DNA of 36,095 nucleotides from Glomus cerebriforme (GCA_003550305.1 QKYT01000405.1:39111-75205), one strand, 5' to 3'. Counted from the stretch's first letter, positions 21,773 through 31,975 are shown. Made by a program: numbers and translations. Notes: a model not told the origin generated them from the letters alone.

Positions 21773-23889
21773 ATGGGAACGAACTTAAATAAAGAAATGT
21801 CTTACAGCTTTCGAAGGATTAATAAAACTAAAGCAGCACAATCCGTGCTACAAACTGGAGAATTATTACACTTGATCTTTTCAGAGTTTGACCATCAAGA
21901 TGATTTATTTTCTTGTCTATTGATTAATTCACTATGGGCAATGGTAAGGACAACTAAGCCACTCTTTATTTTTTAGTTTTTTAAGATCTAGGCTGTTCAA
22001 AGGGATAAGTGTTTATAATTTACGATGCGTAATAGTTAAAAAGAAAAAAAGGGAGAATGTGACGATAACAAAGTCGACTTTTTTTAATCAAAATTATTGA
22101 TTTTATTCCCTTAATTTTTGTATTGTTTTTTATAATGATTGATTTTTGTGTCACGAACAAATCAGATGTCTCTCACGTGTTCAATATAATTAACCCTATT
22201 TTTATTTAATTTTTTTAGACAATTGTAAGAGTTTTATGGAAAGATCCTGTGTGGAAATTTTATGAATCATACAAAAAATGGTTTAGAACTTTGAAATCAT
22301 CAAATACTATGTTTGATTATGCAAAAATGGTTCAAAGATTAAAATTTTGCCCCCATCCTCGATGTGGAAAGGACAAGTATAATGTTATTGAGCTCAAATA
22401 TATTGCTAATCATTGTACTAACGTGAAGCATATTGAGTTTTATTGTCTTCATGGTACTTTTGAACCTGTACATGTAGCGATGTTTTTAAAGATCTTGCCG
22501 GGATTGATTTCTTTCAAAACGGAAGCAACTTGGCAACGTGCTTTAGATTCAACTTTAATGCCAATTGCTGAAGGTTATTGTCCAAAATTAACATCTTTGG
22601 AAATTCCTGGAAATGGTGATACTGATAAATGCGCTTGGATTATTCAACGAATTGGAGAAAATTGTCCAAGGATTAATAGATTAAAAACTCGTTGGGAAAT
22701 TAAAGGATTAAAGATGGCTCAAATTATTGTTAAATCTTTTCCGAATGTTGAAGAATTAACATGTCGTAGTGTTAATTATGATGGATTGAGGATTTTATTA
22801 TCAGGTTGTCGAAAATTAAAATATTTTGATTTTACATTCGCAATGGAATTGAATGATGAGATGGCCGTTTCTATCGCACATATTTTTCCTCAACTAGAAA
22901 CTTTCAATTTGAGGATTTTTGGAAAGAATAATTTTCCACAGTTCATGTCATCATGGTCTCAGAATCAAACAAAACTTCGTGAATTACATCTTTCATTTGG
23001 TGAAGGTCTTAGTGATGAAAGTTTCATTCCAATCACTCAAAATTGTACAAGTTTAGAAACCATTACTTTATGGTGGTGTAGTGGATTTACAGATGCAGCT
23101 TTTGAAGCACTTGCTCGTAATAGAAATGTCGGTTTGAAAAAATTGCAATTTTATCATGTTAAAGATTTGAAAGATGCTGGATTAATAGCAATTGCTGACA
23201 ATTGTCCTTGGTTACAAGAATTACATCTGGTACATTGTGAGAGTTTAACACAAAATTCTTTAGTTAAGATCGCTAGAGATTGTAAAAATTTGGTGACAGT
23301 TAAAGCTGAATTCTGTAGCAGGAGGTATAATTGGCAAATGACAGCAGCTTTTCTTTTTACTTTGGCTAATCGTAATAGAGGGACTCTTGAAGTATTAAAG
23401 TTTCATGATAGGAATACTTGTATAGCTGATACGGAATCATATGATAAATATAGATTTGATAGTTATTTGTTTGAAAGGTTAGCAAAAAGATGTCCGAAAC
23501 TAAAAATTTTGGAACTTCATACTTATCATCAAGAAACAAATCCTACAGTAAGCTATTTAATTATTCATAATGGGATGATTCAATATTACCTTTTATTGAC
23601 CTTTTTCTTACTCTATTTTTATATAATAAAGTTGTTATTCCGTGCATTATTAAAATTCAAAAATCTTGAATCGTTAACAATATATCCGGGGGAAGATGCA
23701 CGACGACAACATTTAGAAAAATTACAAACACATCGTCGACTTAAAGATGTAGTGTTTTATTTTGGGAATATTGAAGATATGAAAATATACTATCAAGAAT
23801 TTAGTAGGAAAAATAGAGGATGTATAGCAGCACAATTTTGGCCTGGAAATTTCATTACGATGGGTTCGCATCAGGTACAATCGATGTAA
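21773..23889 (+). CDS. F-box/LRR protein (putative SCF ubiquitin-ligase substrate receptor)
   Basis: Three exons: 21773-21943, 22219-23547 and 23632-23889, encoding about 585 residues. The introns are 21944-22218 (GTAAGG...TTTTTTTAG) and 23548-23631 (GTAAGC...AATAAAG). The F-box is at about residues 25-72 (TGELLHLIFSEFDHQDDLFS, CLLINSLWAM joined to TIVRVLWKDPVW). About a dozen AMN1/RNI-type leucine-rich repeats follow, many with a C-P-x-L start: CPKLTSLEI, CPRINRLK, FPNVEELT, FPQLETFNL, TKLRELHL, CTSLETITL, CPWLQELHL, CPKLKILEL, FKNLESLTI. The F-box would bind Skp1 and the repeats a substrate, which cannot be predicted. The second intron is 84 nt without stops; I remove it because it has splice borders and breaks a repeat with hydrophobic sequence. 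Start could also be the Met at 21797. Intact, probably functional. Confidence 0.9.
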
Positions 23890-25798
23890 TTTTGATTTTT
23901 TTTTTATTTATTCATGTGTATACTTTATCATTTTCCTTTAAAGAAGAATTCATTATATTATCTTTATTTTGCAAGAATTATTTAAAAAGTCTCATTTGAA
24001 TTGAGTTTGAGAATATTGTCCACACTTTTTCATCTGATCAAATATGAATGTTAATGAAAAAATATGATGAAAAATGATCAAATATGTATTTATTTTGATT
24101 AAATTAACGAGATTACCCTATTATAAATCTAAAATACTGTATATTAAACATTTATAGTTTTATTGAAAATTTTTTTTTTTTTGTAGTTTAAAATATGCTC
24201 TTAACGAAGTCAAAAGAATTTATGAGGGAGAACTTAAAAGTTTATGGATCTTATGAAATTATTACATAGGAATAAATAAAAATTTCATGTTTGGTATCAA
24301 GTAAAGATAAGAGGAGGTTTAGAAAAGTTACAATATTAATTTATAATACCTTTTAACAATTAGTAACAAATTTGAGGTAATTTTACCAAATTCTTGATTT
24401 TAATTATTGTACATATATTGTAAATTTGAAGGGAAACTTTTTTGTTGGAATTTGATAGAACTTTTTTTTTTATAACAATAGTAATAAAAATTAAATTATA
24501 ATAATTATTGTAATTATTTATAATCCTTTTTTTTTGTTTATAAATTCCTTATATATTATTAAAAATCTTTAATTATTGAAAAATTTGTAATATATTTTAT
24601 TTATATAATTAAATTGAAAAAAATTTTAAAATTTGATATAAAATTAAATTATTTACTATTATTAATTAGAATTCTTTGAGTTTTTTTAAAATTTTATAAG
24701 AAATATATTTCAATCTTAATCTAGTTATAAATTACTTTAAAAACTAGTTAAATATTCAATTAAAAAATATCTTAAAATCTCAATATTTTACAATAATAAA
24801 TTATTATCATATTATTAAAGAAAATTGCTAAATATCTCCAGTGATAATCATCATCACTATATATTTTTTGTTTTTCACATAATCACATTATTATTATAAC
24901 AATATATCACCTGTATCATGCCTATTCATATTTGTATTTTTACTATTTATTCTGAAAACTTAGAATTTTTTTAATAGTAAAATCCTTATTTGTTACTCTT
25001 ATTTGATATATAATGACAATTAACACTGCAAAACCCATTATTAAAAGTCTTAAAATCTAAAATTTTTTTAATTTAAAATTATTTTTTCCAAAATTAATAA
25101 ACTTTTAAAAAAATTTTCAGATCTTATTAAATAATATATTCTATATTTTTATATAATTTAACCAGAAATAAAATTAATAATTAATTAATAATTAATAAAT
25201 TTAAATATATGAATTATATTATAAAATTTTAAAATATTTAAATACTTTATAAGTACTAAATAAGATTTAAAATATTATTTTAACTTTTATATATAATACA
25301 GTTATTTTCTATATAATTAACTCCTTTATAATCACAATTTTCTTTAATCATATTATTTATCTTATTATATATAAAATTCCTCCTTTATAATTACAAATGC
25401 TTTAATCTAATTAAATAATAACTATATATAAAAAATTTCTTTTTAGCTAATTATATTAATAGTATAATATTAAAGTAAAAAAATATAAATTTATACCTTA
25501 AATCAAATAATACAAATTATAAAAATCTTTTAAATAAAGTAATATATTAATATATTTAACTATTTATTCATATAATACAATAATTATTTTAATATATAAT
25601 AAAATTCCATAAATTTCTTATTTTTTATTATTATTTTTTTTTTGTTAAAATGAATTTTTTTTTAAAAGTATAAAAAGATATAATTATAAGAAAAGTTAAC
25701 TGTATATAAAATAAATATATTAAGTATATTATTATATTTTTTTTCTTACAAATTTACAATTAATATTTTTAATTATTTAATTATAAAAAAAATAAGGA
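23890..25798. other. 3' flank and extremely AT-rich DNA
   Basis: After the F-box gene there is no coding sequence. From about 24470 the sequence is almost entirely A and T. Copy A of a diverged repeat starts at about 24826. Confidence 0.5.
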
Positions 25799-25875
25799 AA
25801 TTGCTAAACATCATCTAGGTGATTGTCACCTAGGTAATTGTCATCTGGATTGGCCACATGATCACGTTATTGTTT
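24826..25875. repeat. Two diverged direct repeats bounding about 1 kb
   Basis: Copy A (about 24826-24905) and copy B (about 25799-25875) both start with ATTGCTAAA(T/C)ATC and later share CACAT(A/G)ATCAC(A/G)TTATT. In these words copy A has A or T where copy B has G or C, so A looks like a deaminated relative of B. They may be ends of an AT-rich element or copies of one dispersed repeat. Confidence 0.45.
25815..25833. repeat. Short perfect hairpin in repeat copy B
   Basis: CTAGGTGA and TCACCTAG are perfect inverted 8-bp arms around TTG. The counterpart in copy A (CCAGTGATAATCATCATCACT) has lost most of the pairing. Confidence 0.55.
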
Positions 25876-25894
25876 ATTTGTATATCATCAAATC

Positions 25895-26200
25895 TTGTTT
25901 TCAATATAGGTTTGTTTCCTCAGTTCTTCTTTTCTTTTATTTTTATTTCTAACTTATATTTTTACATTTTATTTCTTACTAACTCTATTTCATTATTTTT
26001 AGGTCCTTTAGTTCTTCTGGTTTTGCAATTAAGGTTTAGTTATTTTTTACTTTACATTCATTTTTTACTCTTTTTTTTTATTTGTTTTTATTTGTTTTTA
26101 TTATTTCTGTTTCTTATTTCATATTTCATTTTTCACTATTTTATTTCATTTTTTTTTAGATCTTTTAATTCTTTCAGTTTTACAATTAATAAAGGTATGT
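25895..26200. repeat. Degenerate tandem repeat of about 160 bp
   Basis: GTCCTTTAGTTCTTCTGG then TTTTGCAATTA (about 26003-26031) recurs as ATCTTTTAATTCTTTCAG then TTTTACAATTA (about 26160-26188). Over 29 aligned bases seven differ and all are transitions, six of them G/C in the first copy and A/T in the second. The intervening sequence is T-rich. The long hydrophobic open frame over it is a composition artefact. Confidence 0.5.
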
Positions 26201-26329
26201 TTTTTATTTTTTATTTATTTTTTTTTTATTATTTCTATCTTATATTTCATTTCTTACTAACTTCATTTTTTTTTACTTTATAGTTTTATTTTTACTTGGC
26301 TTCCTATCATTATCTTTTGCTATCCAACC

Positions 26330-26643
26330 TCCTATCATGATCATTTTTTTATTTTTTGTCTCTTATCATTTTTCATCTCTATTACTTCTCATTATTCCAT
26401 CCTTTTTGTCTTTCATTATTTTCCATTACATCTTTTCATTTTCCATTATCTCTTTTTCTTTTCTATTTACTTCCTATCATCTCCCATCACTCCTCTTCAT
26501 CTCCCATTATTCCTCTTCATTTCCCATCATTCCTCTTCATCTTCCCATTAATTCTTTTCATCTCCTATTGCTCCTTTTCATTTCTCATTACTTCTTTTCA
26601 TCTCCTATCACTTTTCATTACTTCTTTTTACTCCCTTTCATTT
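26330..26643. repeat. Pyrimidine-rich minisatellite, about 20-bp unit
   Basis: The plus strand is almost only C and T with spaced A. Clear units are TCCTCTTCATCTCCCATTAT (26491), TCCTCTTCATTTCCCATCAT (26511), TCCTCTTCATCTTCCCATTA (26531), TCTTTTCATCTCCTATTGC (26553), TCCTTTTCATTTCTCATTAC (26572) and TTCTTTTCATCTCCTATCAC (26592). The array starts less clearly at about 26360. Open frames across it are low-complexity shadows. Confidence 0.75.
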
Positions 26644-26712
26644 AGATAATAAATTATGATAATATATTTATATTTTTAAAAATTGATTTATTTTTAAAAA
26701 TTTTATTATTAT

Positions 26713-26853
26713 AAGAAAAATTTGCTTGAATTTTTCTTAACAATTAAACAATTAAAATAATCAACCATTTAGATTGCATATGAAATTAACATTTTTTTAA
26801 ATTTTTTAAATTGATTATTTTTATTATAAGAAAAATTTGCTCAAATTTTTCTT
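26713..26853. repeat. Pair of near-identical hairpins
   Basis: AAGAAAAATT TGCTTG AATTTTTCTT at 26713-26738 and AAGAAAAATTT GCTC AAATTTTTCTT at 26828-26853. Both are followed by AACAAT. Stems are 10 and 11 bp and perfect, despite differences around the loop. Confidence 0.6.
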
Positions 26854-27014
26854 AACAATCTCAATTTAATTGAATTAAGTTCTTTTTTTTTTAATTGATT
26901 ATTTTTGAAAAATTTATTATACCTAATCTCAGTAATCTGACTTGTAAATTAATTTATTTATAGTTAGCAATTTTACATTAGGTAGTTAATATTATTTATA
27001 TATAAAAAATTGCA

Positions 27015-27077
27015 AAAAAATGCTAAAACATTTTTTTTTAATAATTTGAATAACAAAAAAATGTTTTAGCATTTTTT
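27015..27077. repeat. 23-bp perfect inverted repeat
   Basis: The arms 27015-27037 and 27055-27077 are perfect reverse complements around 17 nt; the core of the left arm is AAATGCTAAAACATTT. Further out both sides continue with ATATATAAAAAA, but the left side has an extra TTGCAAAAAAA, as if partly duplicated. It could be a miniature element or a hairpin-forming site. Confidence 0.7.
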
Positions 27078-28585
27078 ATATATAAAATTTTACTGAAACA
27101 TTTTTTTTTAGTAACCTTTGGTTAGATTATTAACTTTATGATCTCTTTTTAGATCAAGTCAAGTTAATTATCTAATCTGACCTAATCCATTTAGAACTTT
27201 AATTATATGCAATTACAAATTCAAGTACTAGCCATATAATATTAAGTCATTGTATAAGTTATATAAAAATTAATTAAAATTAAATTCTTTTTAATCAATA
27301 AACTTTTTAAATTTATATATTCTCTTAGAATAGTAGTTTTTAGATTCTAATTATACTATATTTCAAAAGATAAATCCTATTAAATTGATACAGAATTTTT
27401 TTTTTAATCATGATTAATAATATCTTTAAGTTTTTCAATATCTTTATAGCAACTAATATTATGAAGCTAATATTATACTTTCTGGATCTTTAATGTAATT
27501 TGATGATATCAGAAAAAAAATCAAATTTTAATCTTTTCATAAAAGTTGTTTGATATTTAATCACAAACTTCTCATTAAGAAGTATCTGAATTATTAGAAT
27601 ATATTTTTCCTAAAATTTGCAATTTTTATTATATTCTAATTCTTTTTTAAGTTCATTTACATTCTATTCTAATTTTATAACCCTAACTCTAAATTCAGTA
27701 TTCTTAATTGAAATATCTATAACCTTATACTTGACTGTTAACTTTAGAATCTCTTTTATAATCTCATATTAGTACTTAAACTTAATCTTAAAATTTCCAG
27801 TTTCAAGCTTAGCATTTATAGCTTTAAACTTACTAATGCATTATCTTAATAATTCAAACTTAAATGATATAATTGATTATAATTTTATACATAATAGAAA
27901 TTATTCAATATTATATGGCAAATGTAAAGATATTTTATTAATAAGTAATAAAAAATAAATATGTGCCCATAATATATAAATAAATTAAAAGATTATAGGT
28001 ATAGTATAAAGAAATTTTATATATAAATAAAGGCCATTTTTATATGATAATAGTTCTAAATTTAAAAATATTGTGAAACTTAAGTTTATATTCTCTTTTT
28101 TTATTGTGTAGATTCATTAATGCTTTGAGATTTTTTAATTCCAAATATTACTAAATGTTACTATTTTTTTAAAAAAAATCCAATATTTCAGAAAGCAATG
28201 GAGAATCATTAAATTTTTTTCATGTGATACAACCCTACCTTAGCTCTCTTTCTATTAGCAAATATGCTTTATTCTTTAACAATTCACAATTTAAAAGTTT
28301 GTCATCGCCTCTATTTGATTTGTTTGATATAAATGCCAAGAACTTTCTGAAAAGTGATAATAATATTACTAAGAAAAAAAAATTAATCTTAATTCCCTTA
28401 GTGATGTTATTAATATTCATTGCAGTTAACATTTATTGCAAAGCAAGATAAACTGAGCTTTAGGTCCTGAATTTTATATTTCTACTTGCATGTTACATAT
28501 GATCTGATGATCAACATTAACATTATATCATCATCTTTTTCGATAGTATATAATCTGATCCAACAAAAAAGTTCGGACATGTGAT
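27078..28585. other. AT-rich DNA without recognised genes
   Basis: The plus-strand frame up to 28451 encodes KSDNNITKKKKLILIPLV followed by more hydrophobic residues and CKAR, like a tail anchor. It has no ATG before that segment and no recognised domain, so I do not call a gene. Confidence 0.35.
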
Positions 28586-28659
28586 GCAAAAGTATTGTTC
28601 TTGATATTATTGATATATTAAGAACAATCCCCCTGACCCATCAAGATCGATACTTTTGC
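28586..28659. repeat. Split inverted repeat with 22-nt side insertion
   Basis: The left arm GCAAAAGTATTGTTCTT (28586-28602) pairs with AAGAACAA (28620-28627) and, after a 22-nt GC-richer insertion (28628-28649), with ATACTTTTGC (28650-28659). CATGTGAT words lie outside both arms. Could be a structured RNA, a small element, or an interrupted palindrome. Confidence 0.55.
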
Positions 28660-28679
28660 GCATGTGATCATAGAAATAA

Positions 28680-28930
28680 TTGTCACTGGGGTGACACCCA
28701 GATGGTATTTATTATTTAAAATTACTATTTATCTGAGCGACAATTTTTTCGCGTGGTACTTATTTATCACAGGTGCGCACATGCTTTCACGTGCTCGTGC
28801 ATAATTTAATTAGTAAATATCACATGACCGTGAATTTTTTATGGTGATGCTAGGGTAGTTCATTAAACATCACTGGTCACGTGACTGTAAATTTTTTATG
28901 TGACGCTGGGAAATTAGTAAATAACCATGT
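28680..28930. promoter_or_regulatory. Repeat- and E-box-rich region upstream of the C2H2-like gene
   Basis: A small hairpin TGTCAC TGGG GTGACA opens the region. TTCACGTGCTCGTGC follows at about 28787. Then TCACATGACCGTGAATTTTT (from 28820) repeats as TCACGTGACTGTAAATTTTT (from 28877), both continuing into TTATG...TGA(T/C)GCT(A/G)GG. AATTAGTAAATA brackets this pair at 28808 and 28912. The second copy ends about 40 bp before the likely ATG at 28950, so these may be promoter elements. Confidence 0.4.
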
Positions 28931-28949
28931 CTACTTCCATAGCACCATT

Positions 28950-29616
28950 ATGTCCGATGCCACTGCTTTTCACTCAAAAGGAACTCGAGTCTACAATGAT
29001 CACGGGGATTTGGCCAATTTAAGGTAAACTAACTATTACTTGAGAAGAGTCATGTTTTTACTTTCTGATCTGTTCTTACGCAGAACGTTTTATCAAGGAC
29101 GCCAATTTTATCGATGTCCATAGGAGAGTTGTAAAAAAGCAACAGAATGATATTTCTCAATTAAAAGGTATAAATAATATGCCAAATGCTTAAGTGCTTT
29201 CTGAATCTGTAGTAAATTGTAATAATCTATTATTGATTTCTTGCAGAACATTTGCGAAAACACACTCAACAGATGCCATTTAAGGTAGGCTCAAAAAATT
29301 GGTTTTGCCTGCTACTTTAAATTGACTTTATTTCTTTCGTGTTCAGTGCCCAATTTGCGATAGTTCACGTCGATTTGGATCCTTTTATAAACTAGAACGA
29401 CACCTAATTTTCATCCATGGTAATTCTTTCCAAGATGATACTGCTTCCTACCGAGAATTCTAATTATATCATGAATTATCAATTGTGTTTTATCTTTTTA
29501 TTTGTCAAAAAAATAAAGACGATACTTCTGAGGATGAAGATGAAGATTATCTTATATGTAAAGCACTTTTTAAACGTTGCAATCGGGAATTTATTGAAAG
29601 ACTAAAAGAACAGTAG
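28950..29616 (+). CDS. Small five-exon protein with one C2H2-like zinc finger and an acidic stretch
   Basis: Exons are 28950-29023, 29084-29167, 29247-29284, 29347-29419 and 29519-29616; all have GT donors and AG acceptors, and the last four join in phase. The product is about 120 residues: MSDATAFHSKGTRVYNDHGD at the start, KDANFIDVHRRVVKKQQ, the linker-like EHLRKHTQQMPFK, a finger CPICDSSRRFGSFYKLERH with a second His five residues on (C-x2-C-x14-H-x4-H, two residues longer than the usual spacing), then DDTSEDEDEDYLICKALFKR and a short basic end. It may bind nucleic acid. The first junction is out of phase by one base; either an assembly error, another first exon, or inactivation. I recognise no named family. 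Confidence 0.55.
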
Positions 29617-29737
29617 TTAATATATAGAAAAAGAACAAATATACAAACATTAATTCTACATGTAATAGTTGCATTATTATCAAGAAATTAGCTTTTTATT
29701 TACGTTTAGCAAAAAATAAAATCAATAATTAACAACG

Positions 29738-30652
29738 TTAATACATTTTTTCAAATCCCTGCTTGCATTCTGGTGACATATAAGCACTAACTATATTCAA
29801 ACGATCGAGTGCAATGTTCTTTGACAACCTTTTCCCCTTATGAACCCCACGATTTCGAGTTAGTTTAAAATAACACATCTCGGATATTTCGTCATGTGTT
29901 AATCCACCTAAATCTTGAGCTTTTTCCTCAATTCTATTCCACATAGTTTGATCGTAGATCTCTAATATTATCAAAACGATCATCTTCATGTAGCTCTTTA
30001 TTATATTCCTCTAGAAGGGAAGTGTTCCAATGTGAAAAATGTCACAAAGATCATCTGTAGCGTCATAGTCGACTCGCCTGCGGTATTCCTCTAGAATATT
30101 TTCAAATAATGATGGCCAACGTTCCCTAATCATAGGCCTTAATTGATCAACTGTTTCGTCAGTAAAGATCTTAAGTGTAATAATACTGTGTCTTGTTACA
30201 GTTTGAGGTGAGGCACGGACAATTGAGGCTAATAATAATATTGGCCATTTTTTTGTTTTCCTAAATACAAGAACCCATAGTGAGAAACTCTCACTCCCAT
30301 GTAAATATAACTTCCTCCTCCGGTGGCATATATACATACCTTAAAAAATTCTTGGGAAGGTCAATTTGGAATAAAGATTCTGCCTTATGTGTCTTAACAA
30401 TTTGCGAGAAGGTTGGCTGAACCTCTACATATTCTACATGTTTTATATCTTGCTGGGAAAAGGAGAAAGGAAATAAGAAACATGATTAACATTGTCGTCT
30501 GATGCCAAGAAACTTTATAAAAGCATATGTATAGAAAATTTTCATACCTCTTCACGGAGATCTACCGCCAAGACGCGATCTCAGAATTGCGAATTCCTCA
30601 GCCCTTCATAACATAATATGCTTTTGTCGGCACTTTTACTTTGGGGTAGGTC
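29738..30652 (-). pseudogene. Multi-exon gene of unknown function with one nonsense codon and two frame changes
   Basis: Minus strand, convergent with the C2H2-like gene, 121 bp between stops. Exon 30652-30548 (DLPQSKSADKSILCYEGLRN, then SQF, TGA, DRVLAVDLREE), exon 30452-30340 (QDIKHVEYVEVQPTFSQIVK to LPKNFLR), and an exon from 30260 (KTKKWPILLLASIVRASPQT, DETVDQLRPMIRERWPSLFE, NILEEYRRRVDYDATDDLCD) join in phase. A frame change at about 30010 leads to SLLEEYNKELHEDDRFDNIR, and another at about 29950 to WNRIEEKAQDLGGLTHDEIS and SAYMSPECKQGFEKMY, stop at 29738. The TGA at 30583-30581 is one C-to-T change from Arg CGA. A soluble, charged protein; I know no family. More exons may lie upstream. 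The breaks could be partly sequencing errors. Confidence 0.5.
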
Positions 30653-30869
30653 CTGTAATGCAACCTAACACTCTTTCACATTATTCTCACATTTGTTTGG
30701 GGAAAAATAAAGAACAAAAGGTTAATATGTTTCTCTTTATGTCGCACAATCTGTCTGGTGATCCACTTATTTTTGTTGCACAATTTGTGAAAGCAAAAAA
30801 TCAAAGATGGTGATCACTAGTTAAATCGGTAACTCTGCTAGTATCGCCAATAATACCTTGGGTTATATA

Positions 30870-31397
30870 GCAAACATGTAGTGTATGGATGACGCTGTAT
30901 GTATTGTATGATATATATGGTATGTATGGTTCGATATACTAATTCAAAATTTAAACTTAGAATTATGCAAAATCATGCATATTGTGCATAAACATACTAA
31001 ATAAGGCAATTTTCAAATTTTTAAATGCATTTTTACTTATAAATGTACATGTTTTACACATAATGGTATAACTATTGTACTACTTTATAACCAAAAAAAG
31101 TTTCGAAAATTTTTTTGATGTGATAGATGTGATAATTAGCAACGAAATATAGATCATGTAATGCAATGTGATAAACAATAAATAATAAGTAAAGCAAGTT
31201 ATATCACATTTAATTTATAAACATATATATTCTGTGTGTAATCGTATTACCTTATAACTAAAAAAGGCAAAAACTTTTAATAATGTTACACAAAGATATA
31301 ATTATTAACCATCCATACATGTATGGAATAAATCATACCATACATACCATATATACCATACAATACATATAGTATCAACCATACACTACATGTTTGC
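30870..31397. mobile_element. 528-bp MITE with 61-bp terminal inverted repeats
   Basis: Terminal repeats 30870-30930 and 31337-31397 are inverted and 56 of 61 bases identical; both ends begin GCAAACATGTAGTGTATGG. Each end is flanked by TA (30868-30869 and 31398-31399), the duplication typical of Tc1/mariner insertions (Stowaway-like MITEs). Inside there is no open frame, only AT-rich DNA with two loosely similar blocks (about 31038-31100 and 31212-31275). It is non-autonomous and would need a transposase from elsewhere. It sits between two minus-strand pseudogenes. Confidence 0.82.
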
Positions 31398-31425
31398 TAG
31401 CTACCTTAATACCTTAAGTCAGTGA

Positions 31426-31975
31426 TCATCTGTTTACAAAATGTAATGAAATTAGGTTATCAGTATATCTGAGATAGAATTGAATTATACTGGCCTGTCT
31501 AAGATAATTACTAAATATGCTAATAATATCAGAAGGTATTATAGTATCCATGAAATTCTCAATATGAATATTTGGATTAAGCTAATCTACAGCTTTTTTG
31601 CTAATATAATCACGAACTAGCAATTTCTTTGATAGTTATATTGGTAATTTTACAAAAGCTAAGGTTGAGATGTTGGAGCTTTAGACAGAAACAAATAACA
31701 TTAAAAATTGATGTTTCAGTAATCTTTGTGCAGTGAGAAATATTTAGATATTCTAATTTATAGAATAACTACGCAATTGTATATAGACTTTTATTAGTTA
31801 TTATTTTAGCATGACAGCTTATATACTTATTCTTTTGCAAATTGAGATACTTTAGGATATAATTCTGCTATCTGATTTAATACTTTATCACCAAATCCTA
31901 TGCTATTATCAAAATCTAAATGAATTATATTTGGAAACAATTACACAATGCCATTAAATTTTTTATCCAAAAGTG
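31426..31975 (-). pseudogene. Leucine-rich-repeat (F-box/LRR type) gene, C-terminal fragment
   Basis: On the minus strand, over several frames, it reads FPNIIHLDFDNSIGFGDKVL, NQIAELYPK, a damaged stretch, YKLEYLNISHCTKITETSIF, LKLQHLNLSFCKITNITIKE, another break, then NPNIHIENFMDTIIPSDIIS and YLRQASIIQFYLRYTDNLIS to a stop at 31426. These are AMN1-like repeats as in Rhizophagus F-box/LRR proteins; they are different from those of the intact gene at 21.8 kb, so this is a separate family member. Its F-box end is missing; upstream the sequence dissolves into an AAATC-type simple repeat (about 32009-32045). A dead gene. Confidence 0.65.

Noticed and set aside
25858..26649. Long Phe/Ser/Leu-rich open frames
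   Set aside because: Composition artefacts of T-rich and C/T-rich repeats; no domain and no plausible start context.
28224..28451. Tail-anchored small protein
   Set aside because: No ATG before the hydrophobic segment and no recognised upstream exon.
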